Positions 52,520-61,522 of a stretch of 64,000 bases of DNA are shown one piece after another. The first letter of the stretch is position 1, and every line of letters starts with the position of its first letter. Below the pieces are notes generated by a model that was not told where the DNA came from, made no database searches, and saw only the letters and a list, made by a program, of their open reading frames with translations. This stretch comes from Streptomyces sp. B3I8 (lineage in GTDB: Bacteria > Actinomycetota > Actinomycetes > Streptomycetales > Streptomycetaceae), in NCBI RefSeq assembly GCF_030816915.1, contig NZ_JAUSYN010000002.1, positions 248,001 through 312,000 of the forward strand, in the 5' to 3' direction. Made by a program: the position numbers and the translations under genes.

Positions 52520-53244
52520 ACTCCACCCCAGCACCGGCCCCGACACTGGCAGCGACCGAATATCAGGCGGCCCGACTGACCGCCTCGGCCCGGCCCGGGC
52601 ACCACCACGCCGGCACACTGTCCGTGCGTATCGCCTTGGACGAGTCCGGGCTCGGGAAAGCGGGCGCGGCGGTGAGCCCGTCCGCGGTGCAGCAGGCCTG
52701 GTCGGCCGTACTGCGCTCGTCGGCGGCACTGCGCGTGCGTTTTCACGACACCCCCGGCCGGCTGCTGCAGGAGCCGCGTGACTACGACGACCTGCCCCAG
52801 GAGACCACCCTCGTGAGTGTGGGCGATGACGACGACGCCGATGGCTTCGCCCCCTTCGGGCCGGTTCTGTTGAAGGCCCGCCTGGACCTGGGCGGACAAC
52901 GCCCCGAGCTGGTCGTACTCGTCCATCACGCACTGATGGACGAGTATCCCGCGTCGCTGATCGAGCACTCGTTCCGGCATGCGCTGGCGCACCTCGACGC
53001 CGGCACGGGGGACCCGGACCCGGCACTCTCCGCCATCCTGGCGGCGGCGGAGGAGATCTTCAAACGGCCGATCGGGCCCGCCGAGAACTTCTTCGATCTG
53101 GGTGGAAACTCGCTCGCGGCACTTCGGTTGATCGCTCTGGTCGAGGGTGAGGGCTTCCAGCTCACGGTGGACGACGTGTTCGATCTCCCCGACATGCAGG
53201 CCCTCGCCGCAAGCGCCGTACGCACCTCCGACAGCCTCGGCTGA
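52516..53244 (+). CDS. NRPS half-condensation domain plus carrier (T) domain
   Basis: 242 residues. Residues 10-170 look like the N-lobe of a C domain only (EYQAARLTASARPGHHHAGT to LLKARLDLGGQRPELVVLVH); the HHxxxDG motif is HHALMDE (about 137), with Glu in place of Gly. The C-lobe is absent. Residues 175-238 are a normal carrier: PAENFFDLGGNSLAALRLIA with Ser about 197. No A domain, so the carrier must be loaded in trans. Starts ATGA-coupled to the T-C-A gene. Confidence 0.85.
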   Translation: MNSTPAPAPTLAATEYQAARLTASARPGHHHAGTLSVRIALDESGLGKAGAAVSPSAVQQAWSAVLRSSAALRVRFHDTPGRLLQEPRDYDDLPQETTLVSVGDDDDADGFAPFGPVLLKARLDLGGQRPELVVLVHHALMDEYPASLIEHSFRHALAHLDAGTGDPDPALSAILAAAEEIFKRPIGPAENFFDLGGNSLAALRLIALVEGEGFQLTVDDVFDLPDMQALAASAVRTSDSLG

Positions 53245-53360
53245 CCGGTGCGCGGGCCAGGACGCGCGGCTGCGTACGTCCAGGACCAGTTCCCCGATCC
53301 CGGCGTCGTCGCCCCACGTGCCGACCCCCCAGGACCCACCGATGCTGCCGAGGAGAATCC

Positions 53361-54113
53361 ATGACACGCGATGTCACCGTCATCCATGCGGGCCGGCCCT
53401 GGCCCGCGCACTGGTCGGTGTCCATCTACCTGTGCGGCCCCACCCCCCGCGATCCGCTGACTCCCTCCTGGCGTCCACACGCCGAGTCCTTGCTGCGCGA
53501 GCGGTGGGGCGGAGACGGCCGGCTCGCCGTGTTCCTGCCCGAAGCCTTCGAGGGCGAGTCCGAACCGCCCTACGCGCAGCAGGTCGCCTGGGAAGAGGCC
53601 GCCATGCACGCGGCCGACGCCATTCTGTTTCATGTGCCGCGGGACCTCGCCACGCTGCCCGGTCTCGTCAGCAACGTGAAGTGGGGCGCCTGGCACGACT
53701 GTGGCCGAGTCGTTCTCTGCTCTCCGCCGACGGCGCAACGCAACGAGTATCTGCTGCACTTCGCCAACGCGCTGGCGGTTCCCGTGACGGACAACCTGCC
53801 CGACGCTGTGACCGAGGCGCTCAGGCTGGCCGGACCGAGCACCCGGCGCGCGGGTGCCGAGCGTCAGATACCACTGGCTCTGTGGCTGTCGCCGGAGTTC
53901 CAGCGGTGGTACAACACCCTGGTCGTACGAGGTGACACCCTCTTGACGGGACGCCTCCTGTGGAGCCGGGGCAACCCTGTCACCCACTGGGTCCTGGAGG
54001 CCACGCTGCGGTCGGTCGATTCCGGGGTGGAACGGGTCGAGGTGGTCTCGCGCGGAGCGGGCCTCGACCGCCCGCTCGCACCGTCCCGGGAGTCGGACGG
54101 CCTCGGCGTGTGA
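53361..54113 (+). CDS. Nucleoside 2-deoxyribosyltransferase-like domain protein
   Basis: 250 residues from ATG 53361. The NDT-like (Nuc_deoxyrib_tr_2) fold is suggested by SIYLCGPTPRDPLTPSWRPH, AVFLPEAFEG, YAQQVAWEEAAMHAADAILF and SNVKWGAWHDCGRVVLCSPP. The Glu in WEEAAM is in the place of the nucleophile seen in NDT enzymes. The C-terminal 80 residues (IPLALWLSPEFQRWYNTLVV) have no clear family. The stop TGA at 54111-54113 is followed in the same frame by 60 further codons. NDT-like proteins cleave or exchange the glycosidic bond of nucleosides; pairing with the SAM-cleaving-fold gene downstream suggests nucleoside handling. Confidence 0.7.
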   Translation: MTRDVTVIHAGRPWPAHWSVSIYLCGPTPRDPLTPSWRPHAESLLRERWGGDGRLAVFLPEAFEGESEPPYAQQVAWEEAAMHAADAILFHVPRDLATLPGLVSNVKWGAWHDCGRVVLCSPPTAQRNEYLLHFANALAVPVTDNLPDAVTEALRLAGPSTRRAGAERQIPLALWLSPEFQRWYNTLVVRGDTLLTGRLLWSRGNPVTHWVLEATLRSVDSGVERVEVVSRGAGLDRPLAPSRESDGLGV

Positions 54114-54444
54114 CCGGGTGTTCCGGGGCAGCCGGCGCTCAGGCATTCCGCGGGCCCGCACCGGTTCGTCGACCCGGTCGACCGACGGGCATATCCTTAC
54201 GCGAGGTTCCGAGCAACGTATGTCCGCCACGCCTTCGCCGACTTCCGGCAGTCGGCCCTGAAAGCCATCCACCAATTCATCCTCAAGGCGCCGTGATCAC
54301 CCCTCGCACCTATGGCCGCACATGACCGATATGCGGAGCAATGGGCCCCTGTCCTCATGATGCCAAACAGCTTGGTGAAGACCGCGGAATCTGGAGCGAT
54401 GATCTAATCGCTGACATAATCGAGCTCGGCAGAGGAGGTATTGC
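54114..54444 (+). other. 331-bp gap: in-frame extension of the previous gene, then promoter/leader
   Basis: Bases 54114-54296 are 60 open codons in the frame of the deoxyribosyltransferase-like gene and end in TGA. They read RFVDPVDRRAYPYARFRATY and VRHAFADFRQSALKAIHQFI, a convincing protein-like sequence. From 54297 to 54444 the sequence is less GC-rich and contains AGAGGAGG, the strong RBS of the DUF62 gene. Confidence 0.5.
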
Positions 54445-55227
54445 ATGACCCGAATCGTCATGGTTACCGATTGCAGAGATGTCGCTTTCAGCGAAATCTG
54501 CGGCGCCATCCATAAAGAGGCGGACGAGATAGGGCACCCGATCACGATCGAGCCGATCGTGGCCGTGGAGAACTTCTCGGAATTCAACGCGGCCTTTCTC
54601 ACCCGCTTGGTGGCGGAGAGTTACCCGGCGGGGACGGTGATCTACACGCTCGTCTCGAAGTCCTCCAACGTGCGGCCGCTGCATGACGTCATCTGGGGCG
54701 AGACCCGCTCGGGGCACATCTTTGTCGGTTCGAACTTCGGCTATTTCGGCTGGCTTGCGCGAGACCTCGGCATCAAGCACGTGTACGAGATCCGGGACGT
54801 GCCGCAGATGAATTTCTCCGGGAAGAGCTTCATCCCTCCGATCGTGGCACGGATCGCGGCTGACGACACTGCGAGCCTCACCACGTACCCGTACGAGGAA
54901 TCGGAGATCGACGACACGCCGTTCGTCGAGGGAACCGTCGCGCACGTCGACAACTTCGGCAACGTCAAGGTCACGAAAGATCTCGGCGAACTGCCGCACG
55001 GGAAGACGCTCGCACTCGCCCTGAACGGGACCGCCCTGTGCGAGGCGGTGCACATCACGAACCAGATCTATCTACAGCCCGAGTCCAGCAAGATCGTCGC
55101 CTATCGCTCCACCTCTTTCCCGGACATGACCGACATCGGCATGGTGCGCGGGAACTTCGCCCAGAGCCACGGGATCCGTGTGGGGGATCGACTGACCTGG
55201 ACCACCGAGTCGTCGGACAAGGACTGA
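54445..55227 (+). CDS. DUF62-family (SAM hydroxide adenosyltransferase / fluorinase-fold) protein
   Basis: 260 residues with a strong AGAGGAGG RBS. The N-terminus TRIVMVTDCRDVAFSEICGA has the Asp that binds the ribose of SAM in this fold; YPAGTVIYTLVSKSSNVR replaces the usual EGTVFATTTYP; GHIFVGSNFGYFGWLARDLG replaces the GPDNG loop; VAHVDNFGNVKVTKDL is the DxFGN motif at about 168; and GMVRGNFAQSHGIRVG is the adenine-binding tail. The DPGVG motif of ordinary DUF62 is absent, so it is a divergent member. Known members make adenosine plus methionine or 5-halo-adenosine from SAM. Next to an NDT-like gene, so a nucleoside-linked tailoring or recycling step is likely. Confidence 0.8.
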   Translation: MTRIVMVTDCRDVAFSEICGAIHKEADEIGHPITIEPIVAVENFSEFNAAFLTRLVAESYPAGTVIYTLVSKSSNVRPLHDVIWGETRSGHIFVGSNFGYFGWLARDLGIKHVYEIRDVPQMNFSGKSFIPPIVARIAADDTASLTTYPYEESEIDDTPFVEGTVAHVDNFGNVKVTKDLGELPHGKTLALALNGTALCEAVHITNQIYLQPESSKIVAYRSTSFPDMTDIGMVRGNFAQSHGIRVGDRLTWTTESSDKD

Positions 55228-55229
55228 CC

Positions 55230-57029
55230 GTGGCCGCAATCACCGGATGGACGGACCCGGCGCGCGATCTGCGCGAGGCCGACGCCACTGTCGCTCAGCT
55301 GATCGCGGCTCTCACCCCCCGCGCGCGGGGCGCCGCATCGCTGTGGTCGGACCGGGAGACGATGCTCGCCCATCGCGCCGATCCGACGTGTCCCCAAGGC
55401 ACCGGACTCGCCGAGCTCCGGGACAACGGCCGCACCATCGCGGTCGCTGTTCTCGACGGCTACCTCCAGAACACCGAGGAACTGGCCGGCGTCCTCGGGG
55501 TGGGGCGCGGTGCGGCACCGGCTGACGTACTGCTGCACGGATACCTGGCCTGGGGGCCGGCCGTGGCCGAGCGTCTCGAGGGCAACTTCGCATTCGCCGT
55601 CTGGGACGCACGCGCCCGGCGGCTCGTCCTGGGGCGCGACCGTATCGGCATCACGCCGCTGCACTACGCGCGCGCAGGTGACGGCACGTTGTTCTCCTCG
55701 GATCTCGCCGCGCTGGTCGACCATCCGATGCTCCGGGCCGAGATGGACAAGGAGGGCCTGTGCGCCCTCATCACGCAGATCCGTCCCCCCGGCCGATCGG
55801 CCCTGCGCGGAGTCCGGGAGGTTCCCGCCGGCTGTGTCGTCGTGCTCTCCGGAGCGAACGAGGAAGTGCGCCGCTACTGGACGCTGGAGGCCCGTCCCCA
55901 CGAGGACGACCTCGACGTCACCCTGACCCGCGTGCGCGAACTGGTGGAGGACGCCATCACCCGCGATGTGCGCGGCGCCCACCCGGCGGTGCTCCTCTCC
56001 GGCGGCCTCGACTCCAGTGCGCTGACGGGCTGGGCCACGAAGCTCACCGCTCAGCCGCCGCTCACGTTCACCGTGGCCTTCGGAGACGGCGCGTCGGCGG
56101 TACCCGACCGCCCCTACTCCCAGGACGTGGCCCGGATGTGGCGCACCGATCACCGTGAGATCCTCGTCCGTCCCCAGGAGCTCTCGGACCCGGTCGTGCT
56201 CGCCGCGGTGCTCGCGGCCAAGGACTACCCGTCCCCGTTCGGCGACAAGAACATCACCCCCTTCCTGTTCAGCAGGCGCGTCGCCGAGCACACCGAGGTG
56301 GCGCTCAGCGGTGAAGCGGCCGACACCGTCTTCGGCAGCCTCGGCGGCCAGATCAAGACCGGATACGAACTGAGCACCTTCCCATGGGTCGAGAAAGCGT
56401 GGAAATGGGGTGCGCGCAGCGGACTCGGCACCAGGCTGTTCGATCCGAAGCTGCTGGCCGAGATCGGGGCGGAGTCCTACCTCGACCTCAGATTCCGGGA
56501 GGCACTCGACGAGGTGCCGCACTTGCCCGGCGACCCTCAACGCAACCGCCTGGGCCGGCAGTACGACTACCTCACTGTCACGCGCATGCTCGACCAGGCC
56601 ATCAACCACTCCGAGCGCCTCGCTGCCGCCGCCGGGCTGCAACTGCGCTACCCGTTCAGCGACCACCGGCTCTTCTCCTATCTCTACAACGTGCCCGTGG
56701 AGATGAAGTGGTACGACGGGCGGGGCAAGAGCCTGCTGCGTACCCTCGCGAAGACCCTCGTTCCGGAATCGGTGCTCACCCGGCCCAAGGTGCCCTATCC
56801 GATCACCTACGCGCCGCAGTACAAGGCCGCGCTGGCGGCACGGCTGCGCGGCCTGCTCGACGACTCCGACGCCCCCGTACTGCCGTTGCTCGACATCGCC
56901 GCGGCACACCGGATCGCCGCCGATCCCGACCTGCTCGACCGCGGCGGCTGGTTCGGCCGGGCGGATGTCGAGTTCGCCCTCAACCTCGACGCCTGGCTGC
57001 GCCGCCTCCGTGTGCACCTGCACCTATGA
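55230..57029 (+). CDS. Asparagine-synthetase-like ATP-dependent ligase lacking the glutaminase Cys
   Basis: 599 residues from GTG 55230, three bases after the DUF62 gene. The first residues are MAAITGWTDPARDLREADAT where AsnB has MCGIxGxxD: Cys2 is Ala, so no glutamine hydrolysis. The C-terminal synthetase domain is intact: PPGRSALRGVREVPAGCVVV, ATP loop AVLLSGGLDSSALTGWATKL (about 257), YPSPFGDKNITPF, ALSGEAADTVFGSLGGQI and LPGDPQRNRLGRQYDYLTVT. Cys-less members such as beta-lactam synthetase and lasso cyclase form amides or rings from a free amine or a carboxyl adenylate. That role, on the NRPS product, is inferred here. Confidence 0.85.
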   Translation: MAAITGWTDPARDLREADATVAQLIAALTPRARGAASLWSDRETMLAHRADPTCPQGTGLAELRDNGRTIAVAVLDGYLQNTEELAGVLGVGRGAAPADVLLHGYLAWGPAVAERLEGNFAFAVWDARARRLVLGRDRIGITPLHYARAGDGTLFSSDLAALVDHPMLRAEMDKEGLCALITQIRPPGRSALRGVREVPAGCVVVLSGANEEVRRYWTLEARPHEDDLDVTLTRVRELVEDAITRDVRGAHPAVLLSGGLDSSALTGWATKLTAQPPLTFTVAFGDGASAVPDRPYSQDVARMWRTDHREILVRPQELSDPVVLAAVLAAKDYPSPFGDKNITPFLFSRRVAEHTEVALSGEAADTVFGSLGGQIKTGYELSTFPWVEKAWKWGARSGLGTRLFDPKLLAEIGAESYLDLRFREALDEVPHLPGDPQRNRLGRQYDYLTVTRMLDQAINHSERLAAAAGLQLRYPFSDHRLFSYLYNVPVEMKWYDGRGKSLLRTLAKTLVPESVLTRPKVPYPITYAPQYKAALAARLRGLLDDSDAPVLPLLDIAAAHRIAADPDLLDRGGWFGRADVEFALNLDAWLRRLRVHLHL

Positions 57030-57050
57030 ATCGCGACGAATGGACGTGCG

Positions 57051-58580
57051 ATGTACTCCCTCTTTCGTGACCAGGCAGCCAGGCACGGCACGCGTCCCGC
57101 CGTCCGTGACGAGCAACGAACTCTGAACTACGCCGAGTTGGCCGACCGCGCCGGAGCGATCGCCGGTTCACTGCGTGAGCGCTTCGGCGACGACGATGTG
57201 CGGATCGGGCTCTACTGCGGGCGCACGGTCGACTTGGTGACCGCGGTGCTCGGGGTCGCCGCAGCCGGATACACCTATGTGCCGCTCGATCCCACCTACC
57301 CGGAGTCCCGCCTGGACTTCATGGCGAAGGACAGCGGTCTCGCTGCGATCGTCTCGGACCGCGTCCTGCCCGGAGGTCTGGCCGGGATCGAGGTGCTGCG
57401 GATCGACGAGTACGACCAGGACGCCGCGACACAGCCACGGGAGGAGCTTCCGGAGCCGTCCCCGGACTCCACCGCGTACATCATCTACACATCGGGCTCG
57501 ACCGGCAGGCCCAAGGGCGTGGCGGTCCGCCGCCGGTCGGTCACCGCGTTGGTCCGCGGCATGCTGGACCAGTACGACTTCGACAGCGATGACGTCTGGA
57601 CGCTGCTGCACTCCTACTGCTTCGACGTCTCCGTCTGGGAGATGTGGGGCGCGCTGGCCAGCGGCGCCACCCTGGTGGTGGTACCCACCGAGGTTGTGCG
57701 CTCACCGCGGGCCACGATCGACCTGATGACCCGTCACCGCGTCACGATCACGAGCGTGGTACCCACGGTGTTCCGGTATCTGGCCGCCCATGTGCGCACG
57801 TCCGGACACTGGCCGAGCACGCTGCGGCGCGTCGTCTTCGGTGGCGAGGCGGTCGACGCGGCCGATGTCAGAATCTGGCGCGCGACCGCCGGGAGCCGCT
57901 GCGAGTTCATGAACACGTACGGCATCACCGAGACCACCGTCTACGTCAGTACCCGGACCTTCACCGACGCCGAACTCGACGCGACCGGGGACGAGCGGGG
58001 GTTCGCCACCGAACTCGGCCGCCCGATTCCCGGGTGGGAGATAGCGGTGCTCGACGACGAGGGCGTACCCGTCGCGGTCGGGGAGACCGGCGAGATCTGG
58101 GTCGCCGGCGCGGGAGTCGCAGAGGGCTATGTCAACCGTCCCGACCTCACCGCGGAGCGTTTTCGCATGCTGGAACCAGCGGGAGGGCCTCCCCGCCTGT
58201 TCTACCGCAGCGGCGACCTCGCGGTCCGCGCCGCGAAGGAGACATACCGCATCGTCGGCCGGGCGGACCTCCAGGTCAAGATCAACGGTTTTCGCATCGA
58301 ACCGGGAGAGATCGAGGTGGCGTTGCGAGGTATCCCCGGGGTGCTCGACGCCATCGTCACCGCGGGCAACAGCCGCCGCGGCGAGCCGATGCTCACCGCG
58401 CACTACACCAGTGAGTCCGGACTGAGCCCTGAGCGGCTGCGCGAACTCTTCGCGGCCGAGGTACCCGCCCATCTCGTGCCCGGCGCGTTCGTCCGCATGG
58501 CCGACCTCCCCCGCACCGCGTCAGGCAAGAGCGATCGCAGGGCGCTGAGCGAGGAACTCACCGAAAGCAGGTTCGCATGA
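57051..58580 (+). CDS. Stand-alone NRPS adenylation (A) domain
   Basis: 509 residues. All core motifs are present: A3 YIIYTSGSTGRPKGVAVRRR (about 145), A4 SYCFDVSVWEMWGALASGAT (about 190), A5 FMNTYGITETTVYVS, A7 FYRSGDLAVR, A8 IVGRADLQVKINGFRIEPGE and A10 LPRTASGKSDRR (about 492). By hand alignment with GrsA, the pocket reads Asp, Val, Trp, Ser, Val, Gly, Thr, Val, Tyr, Lys, for which I know no firm substrate; Asp235 and Lys517 are kept, so it should be an amino-acid-activating enzyme. Having no carrier, it may load those of the T-C-A, half-C-T and C-T-C proteins. ATGA overlap with the C-T-C gene. Confidence 0.9.
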   Translation: MYSLFRDQAARHGTRPAVRDEQRTLNYAELADRAGAIAGSLRERFGDDDVRIGLYCGRTVDLVTAVLGVAAAGYTYVPLDPTYPESRLDFMAKDSGLAAIVSDRVLPGGLAGIEVLRIDEYDQDAATQPREELPEPSPDSTAYIIYTSGSTGRPKGVAVRRRSVTALVRGMLDQYDFDSDDVWTLLHSYCFDVSVWEMWGALASGATLVVVPTEVVRSPRATIDLMTRHRVTITSVVPTVFRYLAAHVRTSGHWPSTLRRVVFGGEAVDAADVRIWRATAGSRCEFMNTYGITETTVYVSTRTFTDAELDATGDERGFATELGRPIPGWEIAVLDDEGVPVAVGETGEIWVAGAGVAEGYVNRPDLTAERFRMLEPAGGPPRLFYRSGDLAVRAAKETYRIVGRADLQVKINGFRIEPGEIEVALRGIPGVLDAIVTAGNSRRGEPMLTAHYTSESGLSPERLRELFAAEVPAHLVPGAFVRMADLPRTASGKSDRRALSEELTESRFA

Positions 58581-61522
58581 CCGACGAGACCCAACGCCTT
58601 CCGCTTTCCGTCAATCAGGAGGCCATGTGGGTCGCGTGGCAGCGCGACCCCGAGCAGCGGTCGCACATCATCCCGCTCCCGTTCGAGGTGGAGGGGCGTC
58701 TCGACCTGCCCCGGCTGCGCCGGGCCGTGGGGGCGCTCGCCGCCAGGTATCCGCAGTTGCGTGGACGAGTCGTCGCCACCCCGAAAGGCCCGGTACTGGA
58801 CTGGTCGGATGCTCCCGCGATACCGGTGCGCGAGACCGAACAGGCCGGCGCTCGGAAAGAGGCTCTGCGACAGCTGTGGCAGCGGCCCTTCGACCTGCGC
58901 AGCGGTCCGCTGCTGCGGATAGACGTCCTGAACGACAAAGACTCGCAAACCCTGCTGGTGGCAGCGCACCACCTCGTCAACGACGGCGCGGGCGTCCTGA
59001 TCATGATGGAGGCGCTGCGCGCCGCGTACAACGACGGATCGGTCGCCGACGGGACGGTGGCCCCTCTCGGAGCGGCACGCCTCCACGCCGAGCGCACCAG
59101 GGAACTCGCCGACGGGGATTCGGGGCAGGCGCACCGTGCCTACTGGCGCGCGATCCTCGGCGACGGCGGCCCGGACTTCGAGCTGCCGCGCAACACCGAG
59201 CCGGGCGGTTACACGATGCTCGGCGACTACATACCCCAGGAACTCGAGATCCGGCTGCGGGCGTCCGCCGAGGAGCATGGCGTCTCCTACGTCACGGTCC
59301 TGCTCACCGGCTACTTCGCGCTGCTACGCCGGTACTCGGCCTCCGACGACCTCTTGGCCTTCGTGCCCTTCCACGGCAGGACGGATCCCGAACTCGCCGA
59401 TCAGGTGGGCTATTTCGTCAATCCGCTCCCAGTCCGGCATCGGATCCGCGCCTTTGACCGGTACCGTGATCTGTTGACGCGGGTGCGTTTGGAGGTCAAG
59501 GACGCCCTGCGGTTCGGCGAGCTGCCGTTGCCCAGCATCATGCGCGCGGCCGGGCTCTCCGGCCCGCAGGCCCACGCCCGGACCCACCAGGCGCTGTTCC
59601 AGTACTGGAACGCGGGACTGCGCTCCGGCACAGATCTGCAGCATCTGGAGTTCGACGGTGCCGTACTGCGGATGTCCGACGTGGAGAGCAGTGCCGGGTT
59701 CACACTCGCCGTCATGGTGCGGGAAGACAGCTCCGGCACCCACGTGCTGTGGAAGGACCCGGAGGGTGTCCTCGGGCTCGCCCAGGTGCGGGCCATGGCT
59801 TCGGACTACCTCGACGTGCTCGCGGACATCGCGGACCGCCCGGGCTCGACAGTCGCCGCCCCGCTCGCCTCGTCCACCGATCCGGCGGCCGGCCACCCGC
59901 TGGCCGGGCCGCAGCCGGAGTCCGGGCCGGAGGCCGGCCCCGGTGCCACCGTTGAGCGTTCAGGCATGATCGAGGTCTGGCAGGAGGTGCTGGGCGTCCC
60001 TGACATCGACTGGCGGGATTCATTCTTCGAACTCGGAGGGCACTCACTGCTGGCCGAGTCACTGATCCACTCCGTGGGCGAACGTTTCGGCGTCGAGGTC
60101 TCGCTCCGCACGCTGTTCGACTACCCGCGGCTGTCGGACTTCACCGAGCAGGTGCTGGGTGCCCCCCGGGCCGAGTCGGTGGACAGCGAGCCCGAGGCGG
60201 GCCGCGCGGAGGACGCGGATGCGCACTGGCGGCCCCTGCCCCACCGGATGGCCCTGGGACTGAGCCGGGAGCAGCGGCCGGACGGCGTCATTCCCGCGGA
60301 GAGCATCATCTGCAAGGTCTTCGAGTTCCCCGGCGTCCGTGTCGACCCACCCCGGCTGGACCGTGCGGTGCGGTGGGCCGCGGCGGCCAATCCCTCGCTG
60401 ACAGCCGAATACCGCATCGACGCGTCACACGGCCCGTTGTACCGGCCCCGCCCGCCCCGTCCCGGACTGGTGGAACTGGTACGGACGGCATCGGACGACT
60501 GGGAGACGGTGCGGCGCGTCGCGGACAAGATCGCCAGTGAGGAGATCGTGCGCGACCTGGACGTACGTGAAGGGCAAGCGCTCTACGTGGCCTGTGTGCA
60601 CGGACCCGGAGCCGGCTTCGCGCTCGTGATCAGGATCGACCACTCGGTGTGCGACGGCCTGTCCTTCAACCGCTTCCTCAAAGACATGAGCGATGCCTAC
60701 GCGACGGACGACGAACGGGAGTTCCAGGCCGGCCACACTCGTGCCGCCCTCTCGGACGTCGCCGTCGCAGAGCGCATCGCGCTCGAAGACACCCGCACCG
60801 AGGCACTGCGCGCAGCCTGGCGCGCCCGCCTTCCTCGGGGTGTACCGGAGATGTTCATCAACGACACGACACCGTGGTCGAAGTGCCCGCCCCACGGGAG
60901 CAACGTCCAGATCGTGCTGCGCGGCGAGGAGTACCAGCGGCACCTGGCGGAGGCACGGCAGCACCGGGCGACCGGGTTCATGGTCGCCATCACGAAGATC
61001 CTGCGTGCCCTGCGGCCCGTGCTGCTCAATGACGAACTCGCCTTCTTCTGCCCGTTCCCCGGACGCTTCGTGCCGGAGGCCACGGGTACTGTCGGCAACT
61101 TCGTCAACCTGCTGCCGGTGGTGGTCGACGCACCGCGCGGCACGGACGCGCCGAACACGCTCAAAGCGGTCCGCAACGCGATGCTCTGGACCCTCCAGCA
61201 TCAGGGGCTGCCCTTCGCCACGGTGCTCGACGAGGTGCGCGAGGTCGACCCGACGGGTGAGCAGTACCCGAAGAAGCGCCGCTCCATCTTCATCGCGGGC
61301 AACGAGCCCGACCGCTTCACGCTCGACGGCGTCTCCGCCACGACGCGGGTCCCCGACCTCACCTCCGCCATGTTCGATCTCAGTGTCTGGGTCACCGACA
61401 CCGGCTCGGAGCTGGTCTGTTCCGCGGTCTTCCGCCGCTCCCTGCTGGATCTCGAAGCAGTGCGCAAGGTGCTCACCGCGATCGGTGCGCCGTTGGAGTC
61501 CCTCCCGGACAGCGGCATGTGA
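58577..61522 (+). CDS. NRPS protein with C-T-C domains
   Basis: 981 residues. C1 (1-410) has VAAHHLVNDGAGVLIMMEAL (HHxxxDG at about 131). The carrier (FFELGGHSLLAESLIHSVGE, Ser about 489) is complete. C2 (540-981) has VIRIDHSVCDGLSFNRFLKD (about 689, HHxxxDG with Asp for the first His), and FCPFPGRFVPEATGTVGNFV and HQGLPFATVLDEVREVDPTG late motifs. There is no A domain and no thioesterase, so the carrier is loaded in trans and the C2 domain may release or transfer the chain to a free amine. No TE gene was seen anywhere in the cluster, making the Cys-less ligase or C2 a possible release step (inference). Confidence 0.9.
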   Translation: MTDETQRLPLSVNQEAMWVAWQRDPEQRSHIIPLPFEVEGRLDLPRLRRAVGALAARYPQLRGRVVATPKGPVLDWSDAPAIPVRETEQAGARKEALRQLWQRPFDLRSGPLLRIDVLNDKDSQTLLVAAHHLVNDGAGVLIMMEALRAAYNDGSVADGTVAPLGAARLHAERTRELADGDSGQAHRAYWRAILGDGGPDFELPRNTEPGGYTMLGDYIPQELEIRLRASAEEHGVSYVTVLLTGYFALLRRYSASDDLLAFVPFHGRTDPELADQVGYFVNPLPVRHRIRAFDRYRDLLTRVRLEVKDALRFGELPLPSIMRAAGLSGPQAHARTHQALFQYWNAGLRSGTDLQHLEFDGAVLRMSDVESSAGFTLAVMVREDSSGTHVLWKDPEGVLGLAQVRAMASDYLDVLADIADRPGSTVAAPLASSTDPAAGHPLAGPQPESGPEAGPGATVERSGMIEVWQEVLGVPDIDWRDSFFELGGHSLLAESLIHSVGERFGVEVSLRTLFDYPRLSDFTEQVLGAPRAESVDSEPEAGRAEDADAHWRPLPHRMALGLSREQRPDGVIPAESIICKVFEFPGVRVDPPRLDRAVRWAAAANPSLTAEYRIDASHGPLYRPRPPRPGLVELVRTASDDWETVRRVADKIASEEIVRDLDVREGQALYVACVHGPGAGFALVIRIDHSVCDGLSFNRFLKDMSDAYATDDEREFQAGHTRAALSDVAVAERIALEDTRTEALRAAWRARLPRGVPEMFINDTTPWSKCPPHGSNVQIVLRGEEYQRHLAEARQHRATGFMVAITKILRALRPVLLNDELAFFCPFPGRFVPEATGTVGNFVNLLPVVVDAPRGTDAPNTLKAVRNAMLWTLQHQGLPFATVLDEVREVDPTGEQYPKKRRSIFIAGNEPDRFTLDGVSATTRVPDLTSAMFDLSVWVTDTGSELVCSAVFRRSLLDLEAVRKVLTAIGAPLESLPDSGM

